Shown: positions 15,027 through 22,482 of the stretch, piece by piece
Position numbering within the stretch: the stretch's first letter is position 1
Layout of the letters: the number at the start of each line of letters is the position of its first letter
From: Streptomyces geranii
GTDB taxonomy: Bacteria; Actinomycetota; Actinomycetes; Streptomycetales; Streptomycetaceae
Length of the DNA: 64,000 nt
Assembly: GCF_002954775.1 (NCBI RefSeq)
Contig: NZ_PJME01000017.1
Coordinates: forward strand, 111,549 to 175,548
Reading direction: 5' to 3'
The notes under the pieces: model-generated
Database searches by the model: none
What the model saw: only the letters and a program-made list of their open reading frames with translations
Told to the model about the DNA's origin: nothing
Program-made: the position numbers and the translations under genes

Positions 15027-16028
15027 ATGGCAACCCGTGCCGTCGCCCGTCGTACGTCGTCCGCCACCGGCGGAGCCGTCGGCGGCGCACGCAGTGTTCG
15101 CGCCCATGGCGGCGAGATCGCCGACCGCGACCTGGTCGGCATGTACTTGGACGAGATAGCGCGCACCCCGCTGCTGGACGCCGCCAAGGAGGTCGAGCTG
15201 TCGCAGACCATCGAGGCCGGTGTGTTCGCACGCCAGATCCTCGACGGCGAGGCGGAGGCCAAGGCCGACGCGTCGGTCGAGGAGCTGGAGGCGCTGGTCG
15301 CCGAGGCCGAGCGGGCCAAGGACGTCTTCATCCGCTCCAACCTCCGGCTGGTCGTCGCCGTCGCGCGCCGCTACCCCCGCAGCGGCCTGCCCCTCCTCGA
15401 CCTCATCCAGGAGGGCAACGCCGGCCTGGTGCGCGCGGTCGAGAAGTTCGACTACCGCAAGGGCTTCAAGTTCTCGACGTACGCCACCTGGTGGATCCGT
15501 CAGGCCATCACCCGCTCCATAGCCGACCAGTCGCGCACGATCCGCCTCCCCGTCCACCTGGTCGAGGAACTGGGCCGGATCCGCCGCGTGCAGCGCGAGT
15601 TCAACCGGAAGAACGGGCGGGACCCGGAGCCGGCGGAGATCGCCGCCGAACTGGACACCACCCCCGAGCGCGTCGTCGACGTCCTCGACTGGGCCCGTGA
15701 CCCGGTCTCGCTGAACATGTCGGTCGACGACGACGGCGACACCCAGTTCGGCGACCTCCTGGAGGACACGTCGGCGGTGTCACCGGAGCAGTCGGTGCTG
15801 ACCCTGCTGCGCAGTGAGGAACTGGACGACCTGATCGGCCGTCTCGACCAGCGCACGGCGTCCATCATCAAGATGCGGTACGGCATCGTCGACGGCCGGG
15901 AGCGCACGCTGACGGAGGTCGGCAAGGAGCACGGCCTCACCCGCGAGCGGATCCGGCAGATCGAGAAGCACGCGCTGATGGAGCTGAAGAAGCTGGCCCG
16001 GGACACCGGCTTCGACGCCGTCGCGTAG
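15027..16028 (+). CDS. hrdD: Group 2 (RpoD-like) sigma factor HrdD
   Basis: The 333-residue protein has region 1.2 (DLVGMYLDEIARTPLLD), regions 2.1-2.4 (RLVVAVARRYPRSGLPLLDL, IQEGNAGLVRAVEKFDYRKG, FKFSTYATWWIRQAITRSIA), region 3 and region 4.2 (TLTEVGKEHGLTRERIRQIE). It lacks the long region 1.1 of HrdB, and its length fits HrdD (about 332 residues in S. coelicolor). It directs RNA polymerase to -35/-10 promoters but is non-essential in studied species. The start is ATG 15027 behind AAGGGAG. It is expressed from a SigR-type promoter, divergent from the acetyltransferase gene. A structured region follows it. Confidence 0.92.
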   Translation: MATRAVARRTSSATGGAVGGARSVRAHGGEIADRDLVGMYLDEIARTPLLDAAKEVELSQTIEAGVFARQILDGEAEAKADASVEELEALVAEAERAKDVFIRSNLRLVVAVARRYPRSGLPLLDLIQEGNAGLVRAVEKFDYRKGFKFSTYATWWIRQAITRSIADQSRTIRLPVHLVEELGRIRRVQREFNRKNGRDPEPAEIAAELDTTPERVVDVLDWARDPVSLNMSVDDDGDTQFGDLLEDTSAVSPEQSVLTLLRSEELDDLIGRLDQRTASIIKMRYGIVDGRERTLTEVGKEHGLTRERIRQIEKHALMELKKLARDTGFDAVA

Positions 16029-16084
16029 GGTTCCGCAGGGCAGCGGAGCCATCACGGGGGGCGCACTTCCGTAGTCCGTGCGCC
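16029..16084 (+). terminator. Two short hairpins right after hrdD
   Basis: GGTTCCGC (16029-16036) pairs with GCGGAGCC (16043-16050) with one wobble, starting at the hrdD stop. GGCGCAC (16060-16066) pairs with GTGCGCC (16078-16084). Neither has a T-run. Confidence 0.55.
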
Positions 16085-16188
16085 GGGTGGCGTACGACTG
16101 TTGAGGAGTGCGTGCGCGGGGTGGCGGAAGGCCGCGCAAAGAGTCTGCTGCAAGGCTGCTTCAAACCACCGGGTCCGGGGCACAAGAC

Positions 16189-16239
16189 CTCAGGGCCCAG
16201 GAGTACGGGTCCGGGCGGCAACGCCTCGGACCCCCTGAG
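16189..16239 (+). ncRNA. Candidate structured RNA, GNRA-capped hairpin
   Basis: CTCAGG (16189-16194) pairs with CCTGAG (16234-16239). After a 12-base one-sided bulge, GGGTCCG (16207-16213) pairs with CGGACCC (16227-16233). GGCG (16214-16217) then pairs with CGCC (16222-16225) around a GCAA tetraloop, with one bulged T. That gives 17 base pairs capped by a GNRA loop, far more ordered than a terminator. No convincing reading frame covers the 397-bp gap between hrdD and the TetR gene. It could be a small RNA or the hrdD 3' UTR. I do not recognise a named Rfam family. Confidence 0.45.
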
Positions 16240-16243
16240 CCAA

Positions 16244-16319
16244 GTCCCGACGCACCCCCCCGCGTCGGGACCTCCCAAGCCGGGCTTCGGTACCTAACCC
16301 CCCCCAGGTACCGGGGCCC
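16244..16319 (+). terminator. Tandem strong hairpins closing the hrdD/RNA region
   Basis: GTCCCGACGC (16244-16253) pairs with GCGTCGGGAC (16262-16271) around a C-rich loop. A second 14-bp stem joins 16282-16295 to 16306-16319 with two G-T pairs. Both lie downstream of the GNRA hairpin and would define its 3' end. Confidence 0.7.
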
Positions 16320-16396
16320 GGCTCTTTTGCGTCCAGTGCGTCAAAAAGGCGGGGCACCCCGTACCTGAACCCCGGGGTGGCCCGCCGAATGGCAGA

Positions 16397-16416
16397 TTGT
16401 GCCACAGCGGCATAAC
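16397..16416 (+). promoter_or_regulatory. -10 element and likely autoregulatory operator of the TetR gene
   Basis: TTGTGCC (16397-16403) and GGCATAA (16409-16415) form an inverted repeat with one mismatch. Its right arm overlaps CATAAC (16411-16416), a good -10 sequence placed about 10 bases before GTG 16426. A dimer bound here would block the promoter. Confidence 0.5.
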
Positions 16417-16425
16417 CTGGCGTCC

Positions 16426-17109
16426 GTGTCCCACCCCGATATCTCCGGTTCCTCCGGCTTCTCCGACTTCTCCTCGGGCCACTTCTCGGGTTCGCTCACC
16501 GAACGGCGCAAGTACGCGACGCGGATGGAGATCGCCCGGGTGGCGGCGAGGCTCTTCGTGACCGACGGGCTGCGGGCCACCCGCGCCGAGGACATCGCCC
16601 AGGCGGCCGGGGTCGCGCCGCGCACGTTCTACCGCTACTTCGCCACGAAGGAGGAGGCCGTCGGCCCCCTGTTCGGCGCGGGCATGGAGCGCTGGGCGGA
16701 GACGGTGCGTGACGCCCCGGCCGCGCTGTCCGTGCCGCAGGCCCTGGAACACGCGGCCCGCCATGTGCTGACCCCCGGCGCCGGGGTGTCCCCGGGCTCC
16801 CTGGACTGGGCCCGCACCCTGCTCCGGCTCGCCGAGGAGAGCCCCGCCCTGCTGCGGGTGTGGGCGGAACGGTGCAGGGCGGCGGAACGCGCGCTGTCGC
16901 AGGCGCTGGCCGCCCGGGGCGCGGGCCCGGCCGACTCGCCGGAGTCCCGCTTCAGGGCCGCCGTCGCCAACGCGGCCGTACGCGTCGCCTTCGAGACCTG
17001 GGCGGCAGGCGACACCCCGGCCACCGGCCCGACCGGCCCGGCGGCACTGGCGGTACGCAATCTGGGGGCACTGCGGGACTTCGCCTGGGGCGGCGGGGCG
17101 GGGGCCTGA
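16426..17109 (+). CDS. TetR-family regulator (SCO3201-like by position)
   Basis: The 227-residue product has a Ser/Phe-rich N-terminal tail, then a TetR helix-turn-helix: ARLFVTDGLRATRAEDIAQA, then AGVAPRTFYRYFATKEEA. GTG 16426 is chosen because a -10 element sits just upstream, implying a leaderless mRNA; an in-frame ATG at 16399 lies within the promoter. It is downstream of hrdD on the same strand but separated by several hairpins. As I recall, the TetR gene next to hrdD in S. coelicolor (SCO3201) represses antibiotic production when overexpressed; orthology here is inferred from position. A large tandem array begins right after its stop. Confidence 0.85.
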   Translation: MSHPDISGSSGFSDFSSGHFSGSLTERRKYATRMEIARVAARLFVTDGLRATRAEDIAQAAGVAPRTFYRYFATKEEAVGPLFGAGMERWAETVRDAPAALSVPQALEHAARHVLTPGAGVSPGSLDWARTLLRLAEESPALLRVWAERCRAAERALSQALAARGAGPADSPESRFRAAVANAAVRVAFETWAAGDTPATGPTGPAALAVRNLGALRDFAWGGGAGA

Positions 17110-17110
17110 A

Positions 17111-17413
17111 ACGCGGGATTCGTGGCGCGGGGCGGGTTCTTGAGGTGCGGGTTTCGTGAGGCGGGACGGGTTCTTGAGGGGCGGGTTCTGTGAGGCGGGG
17201 CGGGTTCTTGAGGTGCGGGTTCTGTGAGGCGGGGCGGGTTCTTGAGGTGCGGGTTCTGTGAGGCGGGGCGGGTTCTTGAGCCGCAGGTTCCGTGAGGCCG
17301 GGCGGTCTTGAGGTGCGGGTTTCGTGAGGCGGGGCGGGTTCCTGAGTCGCAGGTTCCGTGAGGCCGGGCGGTTCCTGAGCCGCGGGTTCCGTGAGGTCGG
17401 GCGGGTTCCTGAG
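17111..17413. repeat. 34-bp tandem array (9 units) between convergent genes
   Basis: Nine units of 32-34 bp fill the gap between the TetR stop and the WYL gene. The core is GTGCGGGTTCTGTGAGG followed by CGGGGCGGGTTCTTGAG. The first unit starts one base after the TetR stop, and the GGCGGGGCGGG-TGA end of that gene is recognisable inside the repeat. Each unit carries TGA in a shifting frame. Units vary by point changes and 1-2 bp indels. There are no spacers or cas genes. The remaining 39 bp to 17452 holds nothing I recognise. Confidence 0.97.
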
Positions 17414-17452
17414 GTGCGGGCCCCCGGGAGTCGGCGGCGGCAGCGTCGCTGG

Positions 17453-18421
17453 TCAGTTGTCCGCCGCCGCCCGGGACAGCCGTGCCCCCAACTCCCGTAC
17501 CCGTTGCACCAGTTCCGCCGGTTCCTGGACCGTGAACTCGCAGTCGACCGACGCCAGCCGCACCGCCAGCCATTCCACCGCGTCGCCGACCGAGGAGCGG
17601 ATGCGGCAGCTGTCCTCGCCGAGGGGCTCGGGGGTGCCCAGCCAGGCCGGGACGCGGGCGGCGACGTACGCGGCCGGGGCGGCGAACGTCGCCTCGAACT
17701 CGTAGGCCTCCTGCCTGACGTACATCGACCGGCGCAGATACTCCGCCGCGTCGCCCGTCGGCAGCTCGCGCGGGGCGAAGCGGGCGCCCGTCGCGAAGGG
17801 GTCGGCGACCCGGTCGACGCGGAAGGTGCGCCAGTCGGCGCGATCGAGGTCGTAGGCGACGAGGTACCAGCGACGGCCGGTCGAGACGAGCCGGTGGGGC
17901 TCGGTCAGGCGCTTGGTCGGGGTGCCGTCCTTGGACCGGTAGGCGAACCGGAGCCGTTCCTGCCCGGCCACCGCCGAGGCCATCACTGTGAGCGTCTCGG
18001 GGGCGATGACCGCGCCGTCTCCGCTGGTCAGCGGGGTGGTCGCGGCCTGGAGGGTGGAGACGCGGCGGCGCAGCCGGGACGGCAGGACCTGCTCCAGCTT
18101 GGCCAGCGCCCGTACGGACGCCTCGTCCAGCCCCTCGACGGCGTGCCCGGCGCCCGCCCGCAGCCCGACCGCGATGGCCACCGCCTCCTCGTCGTCCAGC
18201 ACCAGCGGCGGCAGCGCCTTGCCCGCGACCAGCCGGTACCCGCCGTCGGAACCCTTGCTCGCCTGCACGGGATAGCCCAGTTCCCGCAGCCGGTCGATGT
18301 CCCGCCGGACGGTACGCCGGGACACCCCGAGCCGGTCGGAGAGTTCGCCGCCGGGCCACTCGCGGGGCGTCTGGAGGAGCGAGAGGAGCTGCAGGAGCCG
18401 GGCCGGGGTGTCTGTCGTCAT
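17453..18421 (-). CDS. WYL-domain transcriptional regulator (HTH_11/DeoR-like)
   Basis: The 322-residue protein has an N-terminal helix-turn-helix (RLLQLLSLLQTPREWPGGEL, then LGVSRRTVRRDIDRLRELGY). A WYL domain in the middle reads RLRFAYRSKDGT, then RWYLVAYDLDRADWRTFRVD. A C-terminal WCX extension follows. WYL domains sense small ligands or nucleic acid. It is divergently transcribed from an MFS exporter with only 62 bp between, where a clean inverted repeat occurs, so it most likely controls that exporter and itself. ATG 18421 is used. Confidence 0.92.
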   Translation of the reverse strand: MTTDTPARLLQLLSLLQTPREWPGGELSDRLGVSRRTVRRDIDRLRELGYPVQASKGSDGGYRLVAGKALPPLVLDDEEAVAIAVGLRAGAGHAVEGLDEASVRALAKLEQVLPSRLRRRVSTLQAATTPLTSGDGAVIAPETLTVMASAVAGQERLRFAYRSKDGTPTKRLTEPHRLVSTGRRWYLVAYDLDRADWRTFRVDRVADPFATGARFAPRELPTGDAAEYLRRSMYVRQEAYEFEATFAAPAAYVAARVPAWLGTPEPLGEDSCRIRSSVGDAVEWLAVRLASVDCEFTVQEPAELVQRVRELGARLSRAAADN

Positions 18422-18439
18422 GGGTACGAGGATGCCCGA

Positions 18440-18466
18440 CCATTAGGACACGATCTGACCTAATGG
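18440..18466. promoter_or_regulatory. Inverted-repeat operator between WYL regulator and MFS gene
   Basis: CCATTAGG (18440-18447) and CCTAATGG (18459-18466) are perfect 8-bp arms spaced by 11 bases, in the centre of the 62-bp divergent promoter region. The ATTAGG content stands out from the GC-rich surroundings. Confidence 0.7.
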
Positions 18467-18483
18467 GGTTCTAGGTTGAACAC

Positions 18484-20004
18484 ATGAACTCCACCGAGAC
18501 CTCATCGCCCTCTTCGGGCACCCCGGCCGCCGTACCCGACCGGCGGCGCTGGTTCGCCCTCGCCATCGTGATGACCGCGGCCTTCATGGACCTCGTCGAC
18601 GTCACGATCGTCAACATCGCGATCCCGTCGATCCAGCGCGAGGCCGGCGCCTCCTTCAGCCAGATCCAGTGGATCACCGCCGGCTACGCGCTCGCCTTCG
18701 CCGCCGGCCTCGTCACCGGCGGACGCCTCGGCGACATCCACGGCCGTAAGCGGCTCTTCCTCGTCGGCATCGGCGGCTTCACCCTCGCCTCCGCGCTGTG
18801 CGGCTTCGCCGCCAACCCCGAGATGCTGGTCGCCTCGCGCATCCTCCAGGGCGGGATGGCGGCGCTGATGGTGCCGCAGGTCCTGTCGATCGTCCACGCG
18901 ACCTTCCCGGCGCACGAACGCGGCAAGGTGTTCGGCCTGTTCGGCGCGGTCGTGGGCCTGGGCGCGGTGACCGGCCCGCTGCTGGGCGCGCTGCTCACGG
19001 AGTGGGACCTGTTCGGCCTCGGCTGGCGCCCGATCTTCCTGATCAACCTGCCGGTCGGCATCGCGGGCCTGATCCTCGGCCACCGCTTCATCACCGAGTC
19101 GAAGGCCCCGCGCGCCCTCAAGCTGGACCTGGTCGGCGTGGCCCTGGTCACCCTGGGCCTGCTGATGCTGCTCTACCCGCTGACCCGGGGGCGCGAGCTG
19201 GGCTGGCCGCTGTGGGGGTACCTGTCGATGGCGGGCGCGCTCGGCGTGTTCGGCGCGCTGGTGGCGTACGAGAGGCGGAAGACCCGGATCGACGGTTCGC
19301 CGCTGGTCGAGCTGTCCCTGTTCAAGGTGAAGAGCTTCGCCGCGGGCATCGCCGTACAGACGGTCTTCGGGGTTGCGCTGGGTGTGTTCTTCCTGGTCTG
19401 GACGCTGTACATGCAGTACGGGCTCGGCTGGAGCCCGCTCAAGGCGGGGCTGACCGGGGTGCCGTTCTCGATCGCGGTGTCGGTGGCGGCCGGGATGTCC
19501 GTCCAGAAGCTGACGCCCCGCTTCGGCCGCAAGGTGCTCCAGACGGGCGCCCTGGTGATGGGCCTCGGCGTGCTGCTCTACATCTGGGAGTCGGGCCGGT
19601 ACGGCCTGGCCATCGCCCCCTGGCAGATGGCGTTGCCGCTGGTGGTCATGGGCGCGGGCATGGGCCTGATCGTGGCGCCGCTGACGGACGCGGTGCTGTC
19701 GGAGGTGCCGAGGGAGCATGCAGGGTCGGCGTCCGGGCTGATCAACACCGTGCAGCAGATGGGGAACGCGCTGGGGCTCGGGCTGGTGTCGGTGGTGTTC
19801 TTCGGCGTGATGGCGGACCGGCTGGCACCGAGCGAGGTGGGGCCCGCGTTCGTGGACGGCTTCCAGAACGCGCTGGGGTGGGTGGCCGGGCTGATGGGCC
19901 TGATCTTCGTGGTGATGTTCGCGCTGCCGGGGCGGGCCGTGGTGGCCGAGGAGCCGGATGCGGCGGCGGAGGACGAGGAGCGGGACAAGGTCCTCGTCGG
20001 CTGA
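18484..20004 (+). CDS. MFS exporter, DHA2 family
   Basis: The 506-residue protein shows DHA2 motifs: FMDLVDVTIVNIAIPSIQ in helix 1, WITAGYALAFAAGLVTGGRL followed by GDIHGRKR (motif A), and GAVVGLGAVTGPLLGALL. About 14 hydrophobic segments are expected. It should export a toxic or endogenous small molecule by proton antiport. It is controlled, by arrangement, by the divergent WYL regulator. The 3' end is followed by a short GCAGGC repeat. The 204-bp gap to the fructose regulator holds the latter's promoter. Confidence 0.92.
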   Translation: MNSTETSSPSSGTPAAVPDRRRWFALAIVMTAAFMDLVDVTIVNIAIPSIQREAGASFSQIQWITAGYALAFAAGLVTGGRLGDIHGRKRLFLVGIGGFTLASALCGFAANPEMLVASRILQGGMAALMVPQVLSIVHATFPAHERGKVFGLFGAVVGLGAVTGPLLGALLTEWDLFGLGWRPIFLINLPVGIAGLILGHRFITESKAPRALKLDLVGVALVTLGLLMLLYPLTRGRELGWPLWGYLSMAGALGVFGALVAYERRKTRIDGSPLVELSLFKVKSFAAGIAVQTVFGVALGVFFLVWTLYMQYGLGWSPLKAGLTGVPFSIAVSVAAGMSVQKLTPRFGRKVLQTGALVMGLGVLLYIWESGRYGLAIAPWQMALPLVVMGAGMGLIVAPLTDAVLSEVPREHAGSASGLINTVQQMGNALGLGLVSVVFFGVMADRLAPSEVGPAFVDGFQNALGWVAGLMGLIFVVMFALPGRAVVAEEPDAAAEDEERDKVLVG

Positions 20005-20123
20005 GCAGGCGCAGGCGCAGGCGTAGGGCGTAGGAGGACGGTGGAGTCGGCCCGTCGCCCCGGAGGAATCCGGGGCGGCGGGCCCCATCTTTGGGCACGT
20101 AAGCCCGTTTGTGTCTGCATCAC

Positions 20124-20187
20124 GCCCGAACCTGTTTACTTTCCGGAAATCCGGGCGTAGCCTCCGAGTGAATCCACAAGTTCGGGC
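20124..20187 (+). promoter_or_regulatory. Candidate FruR operator region
   Basis: GCCCGAAC (20124-20131) is inverted exactly as GTTCGGGC (20180-20187), with a further CCGGGCG copy between. The pair brackets the likely promoter of the fruR-fruK-fruA unit and ends 21 bases before the fruR ATG, so DeoR-type autorepression by looping is plausible. Confidence 0.4.
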
Positions 20188-20208
20188 ATGAGTCGGAGGC
20201 AAACGGAC

Positions 20209-20970
20209 ATGTACGCACCGGAGCGGCAGCAGGAGATCCTGCGGCTCGCCCGTGACGGCGGGCGGGTGGACGTGCTGTCCCTGGCCGAGGAGTTCCAGGT
20301 CACCGCGGAGACCATCCGCCGGGACCTGAAGGCTCTGGACCGCGCGGGCCTCGTACGGCGTGTGCACGGCGGCGCCATACCGGCCGGTCGCCTCGACTTC
20401 GAGCCGGACCTCACCGAGCGCGAGTCGACGTCCGCCGACGAGAAGGACCGCATCGCCAAGGCCGCCCTCGCCGAACTGCCCACCGAGGGCACCCTGATCC
20501 TCGACGCCGGCTCGACGGTCGCGCGCCTCGCCGCCGCGATCCCGCTGGAGGCGACGCTCACCGTCGTCACCCACAGCCTCCCGATCGCGGCCCGCCTCGC
20601 CGACCACCCCGGCATCCAGCTGCACCTCGTCGGGGGCCGCGTCCGGCACCGCACCCGCGCCGCCGTCGACGCCTGGGCGCTGCGGGCGTACGGCGAGATC
20701 CGCGCCGACGTCGCGTTCGTGGCCGCCAACGGCTTCTCCGCGGAGCACGGCCTGACCACGCCCGACCTCGCCGAGGCCGCCGTGAAGCGGGCCGCCGTGG
20801 AGGCCGCCCGCCGAGTGGTGCTGCTCGCCGACTCGACGAAGCATGGCGAGGAGCACTTCGCCCGCTTCGGCGACCTGGGCGACGTGGACCTGCTGATCAC
20901 CGACAGCGGGCTGGACCCCGAGGACGCCACCGACCTCGAACGCGGCGGCCTGGAGGTAGTACGCGCATGA
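20209..20970 (+). CDS. fruR: DeoR-family repressor of the fructose operon
   Basis: The 253-residue protein begins at ATG 20209 with GGAGG nine bases upstream; an earlier ATG (20188) overlaps that site. The N-terminal DeoR helix-turn-helix reads RQQEILRLARDGGRVDVLSL, then FQVTAETIRRDLKALDRAGL and VRRVHGGA. The sugar-phosphate-binding DeoRC domain follows (LILDAGSTVARLAAAI, then VVTHSLPIA and LLADSTKHGEEHFARFG). It overlaps the fruK start by 4 bases (ATGA), so the two are translationally coupled. Fructose 1-phosphate is the expected inducer. Confidence 0.9.
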   Translation: MYAPERQQEILRLARDGGRVDVLSLAEEFQVTAETIRRDLKALDRAGLVRRVHGGAIPAGRLDFEPDLTERESTSADEKDRIAKAALAELPTEGTLILDAGSTVARLAAAIPLEATLTVVTHSLPIAARLADHPGIQLHLVGGRVRHRTRAAVDAWALRAYGEIRADVAFVAANGFSAEHGLTTPDLAEAAVKRAAVEAARRVVLLADSTKHGEEHFARFGDLGDVDLLITDSGLDPEDATDLERGGLEVVRA

Positions 20971-21914
20971 TCCTCACCGTCACCCCCAACCCGTCCCTCG
21001 ACCGTACGTACGAGGTCCCGTCGCTCGACCGGGGCGAGGTCATCCGCGCCACCGGCGAACGCATGGACCCGGGCGGCAAGGGCGTCAACGTCTCCCGCGC
21101 GGTGGCCGCCGCGGGCCGCCGAACCGTGGCGGTACTCCCGCTGGGCGGCGCCCCCGGAGCGCTGGTGGCGGACCTCCTGGACGCCCAAGGCATAGAGGTG
21201 GCACCGGTCCCGATCGCGGGGGCGACCCGCTCGAACATCGCCCTGGCCGAGTCGGACGGCGTGCTGACGAAAATCAACGCACCCGGCCCCGAACTCTCGG
21301 CCGCCGAGCAGGAGTTGCTCCTGGAGACGGTACGTGCGCAGTCGGCCGACGCGGACTGGATCGCCTGCTGCGGCAGCCTGCCGAGGGGCCTGGCCCCTTC
21401 CTGGTACGCCGACATCGTCGCCCGCACGCACGCGGCGGGCGCCCGGATCGCCCTGGACACCTCAGGACCCGCTCTCCTCGCGGCTCTCCGTGAACGCCCG
21501 GATGTGGTCAAGCCGAACGCCGAGGAGCTGGCGGAGGCGGTGGGCCGCCCCCTGTCGACGATCGGCGACGCGGTGAAGGCGGCGGAGGAACTCCGCGAAC
21601 TGGGCGCGGGCGCGGTCCTGGCCAGCCTGGGCGCCGACGGCCAACTCCTGGTCAACGCCTCGGGCACCTGGTTCGCCACGGCCCGGGTCGACATCGTACG
21701 CAGCAACGTGGGCGCGGGTGACTCCTCCCTGGCGGGCTTCCTGATAGCGGGCGGCAACGGCCCCGAGGCCCTGGCCTCAGCGGTGGCCCACGGCGCGGCG
21801 GCCGTCCAGCTCCCCGGCAGCGTGATGCCGACACCGGCGGACCTGAACCCGTCGGCGGTAACGGTGACGGCAGAGGTACCGACGGACCGGGCGTTGAGGG
21901 AGCCGGTGTCATGA
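20967..21914 (+). CDS. fruK: 1-phosphofructokinase
   Basis: The 315-residue PfkB-family kinase phosphorylates fructose 1-phosphate to fructose 1,6-bisphosphate with ATP. The signatures are TVTPNPSLDRTYEV, the substrate loop PGGKGVNVSRAVAAAG and the second PfkB pattern VGAGDSSLAGFLIAGG, whose Asp is the catalytic base. It overlaps fruR by 4 bases and feeds from the PTS transporter fruA downstream. An unusual 568-bp non-coding stretch separates it from fruA. Confidence 0.94.
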   Translation: MILTVTPNPSLDRTYEVPSLDRGEVIRATGERMDPGGKGVNVSRAVAAAGRRTVAVLPLGGAPGALVADLLDAQGIEVAPVPIAGATRSNIALAESDGVLTKINAPGPELSAAEQELLLETVRAQSADADWIACCGSLPRGLAPSWYADIVARTHAAGARIALDTSGPALLAALRERPDVVKPNAEELAEAVGRPLSTIGDAVKAAEELRELGAGAVLASLGADGQLLVNASGTWFATARVDIVRSNVGAGDSSLAGFLIAGGNGPEALASAVAHGAAAVQLPGSVMPTPADLNPSAVTVTAEVPTDRALREPVS

Positions 21915-22482
21915 GGACCTCACTGCCCGACTTCGCTGGGCCGGCGCCGGTTGGGTATTCCGGTGGCGCGACTGTCCGGCGTGCGTCCGGCGCCGCCCGG
22001 CCCGTCCGCCCTGCCGGTGGCCGGCGAGGTGTCAGTGGAGCGCGTACTGGAACAGCCGCTGGCCCGCGCGTCCTCGCCGGACCGGTGCTGGCGTGGTCCT
22101 CGGCCGTCGCGGTTGCCTGCGGTGAGTCCGGCGTCGCCCTGCCCGGCCGCCCTGCCCGTGGCCAGCTGGGTGTCGGTGGAGCGCGTCCTGGCGGAGCCGC
22201 TGGCCCGCGCGTCCTCGCCCGACCCGTGTCGGCGTGGTCCTTCGTCGCCTCGTGCCGAGCCGCCCGCACCCTTCAGGCGTCCGGCGGTCTGACCCCGGCG
22301 CCCATGACGGACCCCGACCGGTGTGTCCGTCCCCCTGAACCGGCCCTGACGCGGTGGGGTTTCCCCGGCCCCGCCGCAGCCGTACCCCTCCCCATGAGCC
22401 CCCACCGCAGTACCCGTAGCAACCCCGTCCCCAGCCCCGCCCACCCCACTTTCCGGGCGATACGCGTGCGAAGGAGCCCGCG
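21915..22482. repeat. Non-coding gap with a 141-bp-offset direct repeat inside the fru operon
   Basis: No frame here has a convincing protein character. An imperfect direct repeat of about 110 bp occurs at 22000-22110 and 22141-22251, offset by 141 bases. Shared cores are GCCCT-CC-GTGGCC, GTGGAGCGCGT and GCCGCTGGCCCGCGCGTCCT. Downstream (22252-22460) is plain GC-rich sequence. The fruA ribosome-binding site AAGGAG follows at the end. It looks like a decayed or expanding intergenic repeat. Confidence 0.8.

Noticed and set aside
16108..16368. Small protein gene in the hrdD-TetR gap
   Set aside because: The frame is crossed by several hairpins, has no ribosome-binding site and its composition looks random.
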